The notes beneath the pieces are model-generated. The model was not told the origin of the DNA and ran no database searches. It worked only from the letters and a program-made list of their open reading frames with translations. The position numbers and the translations under genes are program-made. DNA of 40,931 nucleotides from a bacterium (lineage in GTDB: Bacteria > Zhuqueibacterota > QNDG01 > DSAB01): contig DSAB01000135.1 in the NCBI GenBank assembly GCA_011388275.1, positions 1 through 40,931 of the forward strand. The letters run 5' to 3'. Shown piece after piece: positions 1 through 8,131 of this stretch; position 1 is the stretch's first letter; each line of letters begins with the position of its first letter.

Positions 1-1778
1 CCCTGGTTCACGGCTTCCCGAATTCGTATTCGGGCGGCTTCTTCGACAGGGATGGATCGGGACCGGCTCAGCTCCACGCAGTCCAGAAAAAAACGGGCCG
101 CTTTTTCGCCGGCGCCTCCGTGCACATCGGTGATGGCGCCGACTCCCTGCGCCAGGGCCACTTCACAGGAAGCGCGCACCGACGCGGCGATTCGTGTGGC
201 CTGGGCCGAAGGCGGAGTGACGCCGTGGTCGATGCTGGCCAGTATCATGGCTTCCGGAACGCGTGCCCGGGCGGAGGAGGATTCCCGGCTTCCCGTGATC
301 ACCCGGTAAATCCTCTGATGAAATCCGGCGGCCGGGTCCATTCGGTTCAGAATGGCTTCTTTTTTGAGCACGGCCGCCGTATACGCCAGCATGCGCCCGA
401 GCGTGTATACCGTGCGTTCCCCGCGATGCGCCGCGTTTTTCGAATAAAAATCCGTCAGAGCATCATCATTGAGAATGTACTTCATGAATGTTTTGGAAAC
501 ATCCTCGTCCGCCTCTGTTTTCAAGCGGGGAACGGGCCCGGAAGAAGCCTCGGCGGCGATTTTCTCGAGTCTCTGGAGCTGCCTTTTATCAGGCAGCCGG
601 CCCTCGGCGATGAGAAAGGCGGCCTGAAGCAGCCCGGCCTTTTCAATCAGCTCCTGAAGTCTGAATCCTCTGATCAGCAGATGATTGGGTTTGACCTCCG
701 TAATCATCGTGGGCCATGAGGGCCTGGGCGGAGGCGCCTCCCACACCGCCTTCATTTTTCGATAGTACAGATCCGGCTGAAAATAGACTTTTCCTTTCAG
801 CCCCGCCTGAACGGCTTCGATCAGATCGTACTGACTGTTCACCACCTTCACTCCGGCCGCTTCCAGGGCTTTCTTCTTCGACGAATAGGTGCCCGTCTCC
901 CTGCCGGGCGTGATAATGGCGCCGGCGTGTCCCATGGTCTTTCCCTCCGGAGCGCGGGCGCCGGAGAGCAGGGCCACCACCTTTTTGGGATAGCGTTCCG
1001 GATGATCCTGCATGTCCTCGGCCAGGCGTTCCTCCTGGCAGCCGCCGATCTCTCCGGCCACGATCACCAGATCCGTTCCCGGGAACTCCATGGCCATGGG
1101 AACCAGATCCCGAAACACCGAACCGATCGCTCCATCGCCGCCCACGCCGATCACCGCGTTCTGCGCGATGCCCACGCTGGCCATGGCGTCGGACAGATGG
1201 TACAGAATGGCTCCGCTGCGGGAAATGATGGTCACTCCCTCCGAACCCACGGATCCGTCCTTTCGTATTTCGGGAAAGAACACGTCGGGCAGCATGCCGA
1301 TTTTGATCCGTTCCGGAGGAAAGATCAGTCCGGGCGTGTTGCCTCCGACAAGCAGGGTGTCGTGTTTCCGCGCCGCGCAAAGGATGTCTCTGACATCCCT
1401 CAGCGGGATTCCCTCGGTGATCAGCACCACGATGGGAATGCCGGCTTCGATCGCTTCGATAGCCGCCTCGGGCGCCGTGGAATAGTGCCGCCAGACACTG
1501 GCGGCCACCGCGTCGGGATGCTTCGCCAGGGCTTCCCTGACGGAAGAATAGACCGGTATGTCCTCGTTTATCCGGCCGCTCTTTCCCGGAGCCACTCCCG
1601 CGGCGATGCGGGTTCCGAAATTTTTCATCAGGCCCGCGTGCTTGGCGCCCTGCCCCCCCAGGCCGATGATCAGGGTTTCCAGCTGATCGGTATTTTGAAT
1701 ACGTCGCGCGAGTTCGGGACGCCGCTTTTTGACAATATGATAGAGCATGCCCTCCGTGCCGGCGATTCGGTCGCTCAT
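1..1778 (-). CDS. Succinyl-CoA-synthetase alpha / citryl-CoA-lyase fusion (ATP-citrate-lyase-like large subunit), partial
   Basis: The gene starts at 1778 and runs off the left edge; 592 codons are visible and the C-terminus is missing. Residues ~30-345 match the succinyl-CoA synthetase alpha subunit: a CoA-binding Rossmann region (GLGGQGAKHAG, ~39-49), VGGNTPG (~144-150), SRSGAI (~186-191) and the phosphohistidine loop TMGHAGAII with His ~284. From ~360 a citrate-synthase/citryl-CoA-lyase-like domain follows, with DHGVTPPSA (His ~518) and VHGGAGE (His ~553). The last catalytic region would lie outside the window. The start overlaps the preceding beta-subunit stop by 4 nt (ATGA), so the two are translationally coupled. 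The architecture equals ATP-citrate lyase: ATP- and CoA-dependent thioester formation, then cleavage to an acyl-CoA and a 2-oxoacid. The substrate is inferred only; citrate, methylcitrate, citramalate or an alkylmalate are possible. Confidence 0.82.
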   Translation of the reverse strand, partial: MSDRIAGTEGMLYHIVKKRRPELARRIQNTDQLETLIIGLGGQGAKHAGLMKNFGTRIAAGVAPGKSGRINEDIPVYSSVREALAKHPDAVAASVWRHYSTAPEAAIEAIEAGIPIVVLITEGIPLRDVRDILCAARKHDTLLVGGNTPGLIFPPERIKIGMLPDVFFPEIRKDGSVGSEGVTIISRSGAILYHLSDAMASVGIAQNAVIGVGGDGAIGSVFRDLVPMAMEFPGTDLVIVAGEIGGCQEERLAEDMQDHPERYPKKVVALLSGARAPEGKTMGHAGAIITPGRETGTYSSKKKALEAAGVKVVNSQYDLIEAVQAGLKGKVYFQPDLYYRKMKAVWEAPPPRPSWPTMITEVKPNHLLIRGFRLQELIEKAGLLQAAFLIAEGRLPDKRQLQRLEKIAAEASSGPVPRLKTEADEDVSKTFMKYILNDDALTDFYSKNAAHRGERTVYTLGRMLAYTAAVLKKEAILNRMDPAAGFHQRIYRVITGSRESSSARARVPEAMILASIDHGVTPPSAQATRIAASVRASCEVALAQGVGAITDVHGGAGEKAARFFLDCVELSRSRSIPVEEAARIRIREAVNQ

Positions 1779-3058
1779 CGTTTCAACCCCTTTATTTCAA
1801 AGGCCCGCGTGATGGCCTCCCTGATGATATCCGCCATGATCACTCGATTGCCCACAACCATGCTGAGGTCTTTCAGCGCCTCTGGAGATTCGCTTTTGGC
1901 CTGTTTGAGAAAATCCCTCGCGCTCGACAGATCCGTGCCCACCATGCGTCCGAATACCGGAACCATGCGCAACCCCTTTTGACGGCGTTCTCTCAGGCAG
2001 TCGATCAGTCCGCGGATAAACGTGTCGCAGCTGGATATGCCTCCGAAACGGGATGTGATGATCACGTCCACGATCGGATAATCCATCAACAGATGAAACA
2101 TCTCCGCCACGCGGCCTCTGGGCGGCCCGCCGCCCGAATCCATGAAATTGACCGGCACGACACGGCCGTCGAAAAACCGGTCTCCGATATTGGCGGTCTC
2201 ATCGATCGAAAAGATTCCGTACCCCGCTCCCCCGGGAACCAGCCCCACGTAGAGTTTCGAGTCGTCTTTCCGGTGGTTTTCGGGAAGCAGGTCCACATAG
2301 GGAATTCCGGCCGCCCTGGCCCGCAGCTCGTTTCGGGACGGTTCGGACACATCGTGCCGCGTGTCGCGGATTCCGACCGCCTCCAGCAGCGCGCCCTGCC
2401 TGTACAGGCCGTTGTCGTCGAGCACCACCTTGGCGTCTGCGGCCACCGGACCCGAAGGCGTGATGATGAGCGGATTGATTTCCGCCATTCTGCAATCGAA
2501 CTGCTGATAGAGCGCGTAGAGAGACTCTATGATCCCGATGAGCGGGGATCTCAAATCGCCGGATCGATCCCGGTCCCTGACCAGAAAATCGGCGATCCCG
2601 GCGGACGTGTTTTCCGGCAGCTTTTTCGCGTTATCCGTGATGACCTTTTTCAGGATGGCTCCGGGATTCTCCCTGGCCGCTGTCTCGATGTCCACGCCTC
2701 CGGAAGCGCTGGCCATGAAAACCAGGCTGTAGTCGGCCGGATCCATGGTGATTCCCAGATAGAAGGCGCCCAGCTCCTGAACGGCCTCTTCGACAAGGCA
2801 TCTTTCCACCGCGTATCCGCGTATCGTGGACCCCAGAATTTCCCGGATTTTCCGCCCGGCATCGGGCCGCGAACCGGCCTTTTGAACGCCTCCGGCCTTG
2901 CCCCTTCCTCCGGTGAGCACCAGGGCCTTGATGACAAGCGGAAAAGAAAGATCCATGGCGTCCAGATCTTCCGGGCGGCCGGCAATCCCGATCTGCCGTG
3001 GAACGGGAATCCCCTGCTGCCTGAAAATTATCTTGGCTTCATGTTCATACAGTCGCAT
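1775..3058 (-). CDS. Succinyl-CoA-synthetase-type beta subunit (ATP-grasp acyl-CoA ligase)
   Basis: 427 aa. The N-terminal ATP-grasp domain begins MRLYEHEAKIIF and contains the nucleotide-binding loop TGGRGKAGGV (~49-58), AEINPLIIT (~192-200) and DAKVVLDDN (~208-216), all typical of SucC. The C-terminal ligase domain (~270-427) carries VPGGAGYG, NFMDSGGGP (~304-312; SucC has NFLDVGGG) and FGGISSCD. An SD (TAAGGAAA) precedes ATG 3058. It lies 56 nt after the LeuD-like gene and overlaps the alpha/lyase gene by 4 nt, so the two should form one heteromeric enzyme. The ATP-grasp loop is the SucC form rather than the form known in classical ATP-citrate lyase, which suggests a citryl-CoA-synthetase-like origin. 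It is unlikely to be the housekeeping SucC, given its fused partner and hydro-lyase neighbours. Confidence 0.87.
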   Translation of the reverse strand: MRLYEHEAKIIFRQQGIPVPRQIGIAGRPEDLDAMDLSFPLVIKALVLTGGRGKAGGVQKAGSRPDAGRKIREILGSTIRGYAVERCLVEEAVQELGAFYLGITMDPADYSLVFMASASGGVDIETAARENPGAILKKVITDNAKKLPENTSAGIADFLVRDRDRSGDLRSPLIGIIESLYALYQQFDCRMAEINPLIITPSGPVAADAKVVLDDNGLYRQGALLEAVGIRDTRHDVSEPSRNELRARAAGIPYVDLLPENHRKDDSKLYVGLVPGGAGYGIFSIDETANIGDRFFDGRVVPVNFMDSGGGPPRGRVAEMFHLLMDYPIVDVIITSRFGGISSCDTFIRGLIDCLRERRQKGLRMVPVFGRMVGTDLSSARDFLKQAKSESPEALKDLSMVVGNRVIMADIIREAITRAFEIKGLKR

Positions 3059-3114
3059 GGTTTGTTTTCCTTAATCGACCGGCCGTTTTCCCGGCTCTTT
3101 CCTTTCCAATCCGT

Positions 3115-3627
3115 TTATTCGATTGATGGAGAAAGAGCATCCGCGTCTCGGGCTTTCAGCTTTTCTCGCGTGAAGGGCAGCAGGCCGCCGGCCCGCACGA
3201 TGCGCATCATCTCCGGCGGCATTTCCGGAAACGTGAAGGTCCGGTCTCCCACCCGAATTTTCCCCTTTTCCGGATCGATTTCGACGGGGTCTCCTTCCCG
3301 GTACGCGCCCACGGCTTCGGGGCATTCGATGAGCAGCAGCCCCTGATTCAGGGCGGCGCGGTAGAAAATACGCGAGAATCCGGCGGCCACCACCGCCTGC
3401 AGCCCCGCCGACTTGAGCCCGAGGGCGGGCTGTTCGCGGCTGCTTCCGCATCCGAAATTCCTGCCGGCCAGGATGATGTCCCCGGGCCGGACTCTGCGGG
3501 CGAAGTCCGGATCCAGATCTTCCAGAAGATGGGGCCTGATCTCTTCAGGCGTGCTGCATGTGTAGGTATATTTACCCGGAAACAGGCTGTCCGTGTTCAC
3601 GTCATCGCCGTACACCCATACTTTCAT
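3115..3627 (-). CDS. LeuD-like hydro-lyase small (swivel) subunit
   Basis: 170 aa, the usual size for the small subunit of 3-isopropylmalate dehydratase or homoaconitase. The N-terminus has the substrate-loop region GDDVNTDSLFPGKY (the family usually has N-I-D-T-D). NFGCGSSREQ (~57-66) is the canonical swivel-domain active-site loop, and FSRIFYRAALNQGLL follows. Its ATG directly abuts the stop of the large-subunit gene (TAA-ATG), so the two are translationally coupled and should form one heterodimer. The family isomerises 2-hydroxy acids through an unsaturated intermediate (isopropylmalate, homocitrate, citrate, methylcitrate, dimethylmalate). The substrate cannot be read from sequence. No leuA, leuB or ilv gene is nearby, so a biosynthetic leucine role is not supported by context. 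Confidence 0.9.
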   Translation of the reverse strand: MKVWVYGDDVNTDSLFPGKYTYTCSTPEEIRPHLLEDLDPDFARRVRPGDIILAGRNFGCGSSREQPALGLKSAGLQAVVAAGFSRIFYRAALNQGLLLIECPEAVGAYREGDPVEIDPEKGKIRVGDRTFTFPEMPPEMMRIVRAGGLLPFTREKLKARDADALSPSIE

Positions 3628-4899
3628 TTACAGGACCTCCCCGGGATCCGTGATGGTCCCTGTGACGGCCGACGCGGCCACCGTGGCCGGACCGGCCAGA
3701 TAGATGAAGGCCTCCTTGCATCCCATGCGTCCTCTGAAATTCCGGTTGGCCGTGCTGATGCAGCGCTCTCCGGGTGCGAGCACGCCCTGATGGGCGCCCA
3801 GGCACGGACCGCATCCAGGCGGCAGAATCGTGGCTCCGGCCTCCAGAAGAATCCCGGCAATCCCGGTTCGCACGGCTTCCCGCATCACAGACCGGGATGC
3901 CGGAAGAATGAGCAGTCTCGTGGTCGAAGCCACCTTTTTCCCCTTCAGGATTCGGGCCGCGGCCTGCAGATCCTCGATTCTTCCGTTGGTACAGGTTCCG
4001 ATGAGACACTGCTGAACAGGCGTTCCCGCGGCCTCCTTCACCGGCTGAACCCGATCGACCTGATGCGGCAGGGCGACGACCAGCCCGCACCGGTCCATGT
4101 CGAACGTCTCGGTCCTTTCGTATTCGGCGTTTGAATCGGCCCAAACCGGATGATTTTCCTCGAGGCCGGCTCCGATCGACTCGAAATATTGCCCTGTGAC
4201 TTCATCGAACGGGAACACGGCGTTTTTCGCCCCCATTTCCACGCCCATGTTGGCCATGGTGAACCGGTCCGACATGGACAGAGTCCCGACCCGGCCGTGA
4301 AACTCGACACTGCGGTAATTGGCCCCGTCCGCCCCCAGCTCGCCGATAATCTGCAGAATCAAATCCTTGGCCGAAACGGGAAACCGCAGCTTTCCGGTCA
4401 GTTCGATCCGAATGGTTTCCGGAACCTTGAGCCAGGTTTCGCCGGTCAGCATCAGAGCCGCGGCTTCTGTGCGGTCGATTCCCGTGGAAAAAGCGTTGAC
4501 CGCGCCGTAGGAACAGGTATGGGAATCGCTTCCCACGATCACCTGACCGGGCAGGGCGAGTCCTTTCTCAACGACCAGCTGATGGCAAATCCCTTCGCCC
4601 ACGTCGAAGAAATGGGGAAGCTGAAACCGTCTGACGAATTCGCGGATTCGCTGATGCTGGCGGGCGTTTTCTTCCGCGGCCGCCGGAGTGACATGATCCA
4701 GCACGATGACCGGCAGATCCCGGTTTATCACTCCGTACCGGTCGAGTTCCTTCTCGATCTTGCCGATTATGGCCGCTGTATTGTCATGAGTCAGAAGATG
4801 ATCGGGTCCGATCATAACGATCTCGCCCGGCCGGACGAAACACTTCCCGGATCTTCGAGCGAGAATCTTCTGCGCGAAAGTCATGCTGGTGCCGGACAA
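3628..4899 (-). CDS. LeuC-like hydro-lyase large subunit (aconitase superfamily, [4Fe-4S])
   Basis: 423 aa from a TTG start at 4899. This start is preferred because GAGGAG sits 6-8 nt upstream; the first ATG (4884) would lie too far from it. Family landmarks are LDHVTPAAA (~68-76), GSDSHTCSYGAV (~123-134), and the three cluster cysteines: Cys303 in GTCTNGR and Cys363/Cys366 in GCGPCLGAHQG. The length fits standalone LeuC/homoaconitase large subunits. It lies 26 nt downstream of the fused LeuC-LeuD gene and abuts its small-subunit partner. Having two complete aconitase-family enzymes in one operon implies two different substrates or two successive isomerisations. It may be a homoaconitase, isopropylmalate dehydratase, methylaconitate-type or dimethylmaleate-hydratase-type enzyme. 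Confidence 0.88.
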   Translation of the reverse strand: MSGTSMTFAQKILARRSGKCFVRPGEIVMIGPDHLLTHDNTAAIIGKIEKELDRYGVINRDLPVIVLDHVTPAAAEENARQHQRIREFVRRFQLPHFFDVGEGICHQLVVEKGLALPGQVIVGSDSHTCSYGAVNAFSTGIDRTEAAALMLTGETWLKVPETIRIELTGKLRFPVSAKDLILQIIGELGADGANYRSVEFHGRVGTLSMSDRFTMANMGVEMGAKNAVFPFDEVTGQYFESIGAGLEENHPVWADSNAEYERTETFDMDRCGLVVALPHQVDRVQPVKEAAGTPVQQCLIGTCTNGRIEDLQAAARILKGKKVASTTRLLILPASRSVMREAVRTGIAGILLEAGATILPPGCGPCLGAHQGVLAPGERCISTANRNFRGRMGCKEAFIYLAGPATVAASAVTGTITDPGEVL

Positions 4900-4925
4900 T
4901 GGGATCTCCTCGATGAAGGGGTTGA

Positions 4926-6734
4926 TCAGGCGAGCAGCCCCCCCCTTTGGTACAATTCCATCTGTTTGTGCGAAAACGGCTCGCCCTTCAGGATCGAACC
5001 GTCCTTTTCCCGAATGATCTCGCCTTTTTTCAGATCGACCGAAAAGGTTTCACCGCTCTCGGGCTTTAACGGCCGAAGATCCGCACGAAGCACGGGAAAA
5101 CCGGTGTTGATGGCGTTTCGTTCATAAATAGCGCCGAACGAAACCGCCACAATGGCCAGAATTCCGAGACTCCTGAAACAGTCAACCGCCTGCTGCCGGG
5201 ATGAACCGGCTCCAAAGTTGTTTCCGAGAATGATGACGATGTCTCCCTCACGCGCCCGTCCGGGAAAATCTTCCCAGCCTTTGAGATTGCCGAACACGTA
5301 TTGTCCCATCTCCTCCAGCCGGGTGACGGCCAGGTGCCGGTTGTGATAGATCATGTCCGTATCGATGTTGTCCACGGGGACAACCCATACCCGACCCCTG
5401 ATACGCACGGGACGGTCCGCGGGCTTTTCTTCTGTCTGCGGTTCGATTTTTACAGTCGCGGCTCTTTTAATCGGAACGGTGAATGAGACCGCCCGGGGCG
5501 GCATGGTTTGCGGCGTGCAGATCACGCCTGCCAGAGCCGAAGCCGCGGCCGTGGCCGGAGAGCATAAATAGACCTCTCCTTTACCCTGCTTTCCCGCGAA
5601 ATTCCGGTTTCCGGTACTGACCGTGACCTCTCCGGGACCGTTCTGACCGATCTGTCCGGCGGCGCATCCGGCGCAGCCGGGATTTCCCACCAGGGCGCCC
5701 GCCTTGATGAAAATATCCAGAAGCCCCTCTTTCAATGCCCGTGCCCAGATTTTCCGGGTCGATGGAACGACTTTCAGAACCACGCCGGGCGCCACGGTCT
5801 TGCCTTCCAGGATGGAAGCGGCCACGCGCAGGTCCTCCAGCCTTCCGTTGGTGCATGAGCCGATGAACGCGGAGTCGATTTTCCGTCCTTTCACTTCCTT
5901 GACTTCCACCACGTCTTCCGGATGGCCCGGCCTGGAAATCATGGGCCGGCATTCGGAAATGTCGATCGTGATGGTGTCCCGGTATTCGGCGCCTTCATCG
6001 GGATAGAGCGGCCGGTAATGCTTCTTGCCCAGCCGAAAATAATGCTGTATAATCTCGTCATTGGGCGCAAACAGGATGATGATGCCCCCCATCTCCGTGG
6101 CCATGGACGACACGGTGATCCGTTCGCTGAGATTCATTTTATCGGCAGCCGGTCCGGTCATCTCCGCGGCCAGGCCCAGCAGTCCCGAGGCGCCGAAATG
6201 GCTCAGCATGCGAAGCACGATGTCTTTGGCATGCACGTCATCCGGAATGTTTCCTTTCAGTTCGATACGCACGGAATGCGGAACTCGAAACCAGACCGAA
6301 CCCCCGGCCCATGCCGCCGCGATGTCCATGTCGCCCATTCCCTGCCCGAAGGCGCCGACGGCGCCGACGATATTGGCGTGCGAGTCCGTGGAAACCAGCG
6401 TGCCTCCGGGCAGAACCAGCCCCTGGTCGATGGCCAGATGCGTGCCGATTCCGGACGGAATATCGAACACATGGATTCCGTGTTTCCTGGCAAATTCGCG
6501 GCAGATCTGCTGATTGGCGGCGTATTTCTGATCCGACCCGCCGGGGTTGCAGTCGAAGGTAAAAAACGTTTTGGACGGATTCTCGATATCCGCCAGGCTC
6601 TTTTCAAGATTCCGAACCACGTTCGCGCCGCCGAAATCGCGGGCCAGCCTCGCGTCGATTCCGATATCGATGATGCCGCCGGGTTTGACCGGTTCCCCGG
6701 TATGGCCGGCGAATATTTTCTCGATTAATGTCAT
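4926..6734 (-). CDS. Fused LeuC-LeuD aconitase-family hydratase
   Basis: 602 aa from ATG 6734, chosen because GAGGTG lies 10 nt upstream. A second ATG at 6752 overlaps the HD gene stop as ATGA and would add six residues. The large domain (~1-400) has STDSHANIVGAVG (~115-127), SCTNGR with Cys294, and GCAGCAAGQ with Cys354/Cys357 as [4Fe-4S] ligands. A linker (~405-440) leads to a LeuD-like swivel domain with NIDTDMIYHNRH (~455-466). The swivel loop is GAGSSRQQ (~507-514) instead of the usual GCGSSRE-type. This layout resembles the monomeric LeuC/LeuD-like aconitases of about 600-650 aa found in Aquifex and other anaerobes. A bona fide aconitate hydratase is plausible. An isomerase for a related tricarboxylate is equally compatible with the neighbours. 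Confidence 0.87.
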   Translation of the reverse strand: MTLIEKIFAGHTGEPVKPGGIIDIGIDARLARDFGGANVVRNLEKSLADIENPSKTFFTFDCNPGGSDQKYAANQQICREFARKHGIHVFDIPSGIGTHLAIDQGLVLPGGTLVSTDSHANIVGAVGAFGQGMGDMDIAAAWAGGSVWFRVPHSVRIELKGNIPDDVHAKDIVLRMLSHFGASGLLGLAAEMTGPAADKMNLSERITVSSMATEMGGIIILFAPNDEIIQHYFRLGKKHYRPLYPDEGAEYRDTITIDISECRPMISRPGHPEDVVEVKEVKGRKIDSAFIGSCTNGRLEDLRVAASILEGKTVAPGVVLKVVPSTRKIWARALKEGLLDIFIKAGALVGNPGCAGCAAGQIGQNGPGEVTVSTGNRNFAGKQGKGEVYLCSPATAAASALAGVICTPQTMPPRAVSFTVPIKRAATVKIEPQTEEKPADRPVRIRGRVWVVPVDNIDTDMIYHNRHLAVTRLEEMGQYVFGNLKGWEDFPGRAREGDIVIILGNNFGAGSSRQQAVDCFRSLGILAIVAVSFGAIYERNAINTGFPVLRADLRPLKPESGETFSVDLKKGEIIREKDGSILKGEPFSHKQMELYQRGGLLA

Positions 6735-6748
6735 GGGCACCGGGCACC

Positions 6749-7336
6749 TCATTCCGTGTTGTCTTGAATCAGCATTTTCTTCCCGATCAGGGTCAGGGGA
6801 TCGAATGTCGCGAAATCGGCCTGATGAATCAACACCGTCTCCACCTGCTTGGGCCTGCCCTCCCCCTCTTTGGCATGACAGGCGATGATGTGAACGACCG
6901 ATTCCGGAACGCCGCATTCCGCCGCCAGAATCGCTCCGGATATGGGATGCCGAAGCCGTTTTCCGGAGAGGGATTTACGGTATGCTCCGCTTTCGTCTTT
7001 CTCGATCTCGAGCAGCTTCCCGACATCGTGAAGAAGGCCGCCGGCCACCAGGTGGTCCCGGTTGACGGCATAGGGCATGTTCCGGTAGTTTTTTTCCTGC
7101 GCCGCGGCCAGGGCCGCCGCCCCTTCGGTGACGCACAGCGTGTGCTCGATGAATCCGATTCCCCGGCAATCGATCAGCAGGCTGAACGGCATCGCCGCAA
7201 CGTCGCGCATGGATTCCCAGTTTCCCCTTTGGCATCCGAGTTCCCAGGTGTCCACGACCTGGTTTTTCAGCGATTCGGAACGGATTTGTTCCAGCCACCG
7301 GCCGAACGTCTCTTCAATTTGTTCGCGCAGATTCAT
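6749..7336 (-). CDS. HD-domain phosphohydrolase-like protein
   Basis: 195 aa. The metal-binding HD signature is visible: EHTLCV (His65), GGLLHDVGK (His103-Asp104), CHAKEGEG, and a distal Asp in HQADFATFDP (~170-178). It is the first gene of the six-gene operon and ends at the start of the fused hydratase (ATGA overlap or 14 nt gap, depending on start). AAGGGGAAAC precedes ATG 7336. HD proteins of this size hydrolyse nucleotides or other phosphoesters, but nothing here fixes the substrate. Its position at the head of an acid-metabolism operon suggests a regulatory or metabolite-housekeeping role rather than RNA turnover; this is inference. There is no signal peptide, so it should be cytoplasmic. 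Confidence 0.83.
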   Translation of the reverse strand: MNLREQIEETFGRWLEQIRSESLKNQVVDTWELGCQRGNWESMRDVAAMPFSLLIDCRGIGFIEHTLCVTEGAAALAAAQEKNYRNMPYAVNRDHLVAGGLLHDVGKLLEIEKDESGAYRKSLSGKRLRHPISGAILAAECGVPESVVHIIACHAKEGEGRPKQVETVLIHQADFATFDPLTLIGKKMLIQDNTE

Positions 7337-7421
7337 CGATGTTTCCCCTTTTTTCCGATTGTCTGTCTATTAAAATGTCACACAAGATAATCAAGTTCGA
7401 TTAAAAGTGCAAGCCCTGGTT

Positions 7422-7472
7422 AAAAAAAAAGAGCATGCCGAAGACGGAGTCACGTCTTGAACACACTCTTTT
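7422..7472 (-). terminator. Hairpin terminator after the lipoprotein gene
   Basis: On the minus strand, downstream of the stop at 7491, a stem AAAAGAG/CTCTTTT encloses an inner AAGACG/CGTCTT stem and is followed by nine T residues. This is a good intrinsic terminator. It ends the susCD/lipoprotein block and insulates it from the HD-gene operon starting at 7336. Confidence 0.72.
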
Positions 7473-7490
7473 CATCAAACGGAAAAACGG

Positions 7491-7991
7491 TCAGTAGATT
7501 CTGATTCCGGTTTCCAGCTCCGTTTTCAAATCGTTTTTGATTCTGTTGAAAAAGTCGACCAGCATGTCCGACATCGGCTTGTTCATCCATTCCTGTGATC
7601 CGGCATATCGGACCTGATTTTCTCCGATCATGGTCACTGTGTGCAGGTCGTATCCGGAGGCGTAGGTCCGGGTTCTCGGATTGGAACGAATGATGATCCG
7701 GGTTCTGGCGTCCGCCACATTCAGTTCGTACTCATCCTCGAAGGGCACCCGGTATTTCCAGTCGGTTTCGAAAAAGATTTCATCGTAGGTCTCTTCGAAA
7801 CGAACGACCTGAAACTGATGTTTGATGAATATCCTTTGGGTCTTTGTCTTGATATCCGTTCCCGTTCCGGTACCCACCCGCGAGTTGTAGGTAATGAGCC
7901 TTTTTTTCATGCCCGGCCCGGTGCCTGAACAGGCGAAAAAGCCCGCGGCCAGAATGATCATCAGACAAAAACCGATTCCTAGACGTTTCAT
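7491..7991 (-). CDS. Putative lipoprotein of unknown function
   Basis: 166 aa from ATG 7991, preceded by GGGGAGA four nt upstream; an in-frame extension to 8042 lacks an SD and would bury the signal peptide. The N-terminus MKRLGIGFCLMIILAAGFFAC is a short charged n-region plus hydrophobic core ending in Cys21, a plausible lipobox. The mature part is polar and beta-rich with no domain I recognise; it has several Arg/Thr/Tyr-rich strands such as RTRIIIRSNPRTRTY. It lies downstream of susD, separated from it by a strong hairpin (8030-8074). It is probably exported and anchored in the inner or outer membrane. A role with the SusCD system is possible but unsupported beyond proximity. Confidence 0.7.
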   Translation of the reverse strand: MKRLGIGFCLMIILAAGFFACSGTGPGMKKRLITYNSRVGTGTGTDIKTKTQRIFIKHQFQVVRFEETYDEIFFETDWKYRVPFEDEYELNVADARTRIIIRSNPRTRTYASGYDLHTVTMIGENQVRYAGSQEWMNKPMSDMLVDFFNRIKNDLKTELETGIRIY

Positions 7992-8029
7992 GGTGTCTCC
8001 CCAGCTCAATCGCTCTTCGACAATCATTG

Positions 8030-8074
8030 AAAGAGAGGCCATCCCGCCTTTACGTCGAGATGGCCTCTCTTTTT
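8030..8074 (-). terminator. Long 14-bp hairpin between susD and the lipoprotein gene
   Basis: A perfect 14-bp inverted repeat (AAAGAGAGGCCATC / GATGGCCTCTCTTT) surrounds a 15-nt loop. On the minus strand it is followed by only three T residues, while on the plus strand five T residues follow. It probably terminates or attenuates transcripts leaving susD, or protects their 3' ends. Confidence 0.65.
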
Positions 8075-8131
8075 AATTCAGGCTTTCGGAAATTCTTCGC
8101 GCAGTCTGAAGAACTCCGTCATTCCGGTGGA

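Noticed and set aside
643-1380. 245-codon minus-strand frame inside the ligase/lyase gene
   Set aside because: Out-of-frame product of the same GC-rich DNA; the real frame shows SucD and citryl-CoA-lyase motifs throughout.
927-1982. Long plus-strand open frame opposite the ligase/lyase genes
   Set aside because: It is antisense to strongly supported minus-strand genes, has no recognisable domain and arises from GC-rich codon usage.
1-7336. Standard leucine biosynthesis (leuCD) operon
   Set aside because: There is no leuA, leuB or ilv gene, two hydro-lyases are present, and the downstream genes encode an acyl-CoA ligase/lyase.
7337-7420. Promoter for the HD-led operon
   Set aside because: TTGATT and TTTAAT are seen on the minus strand but only 14 bp apart; no acceptable spacing was found, so it is not listed.
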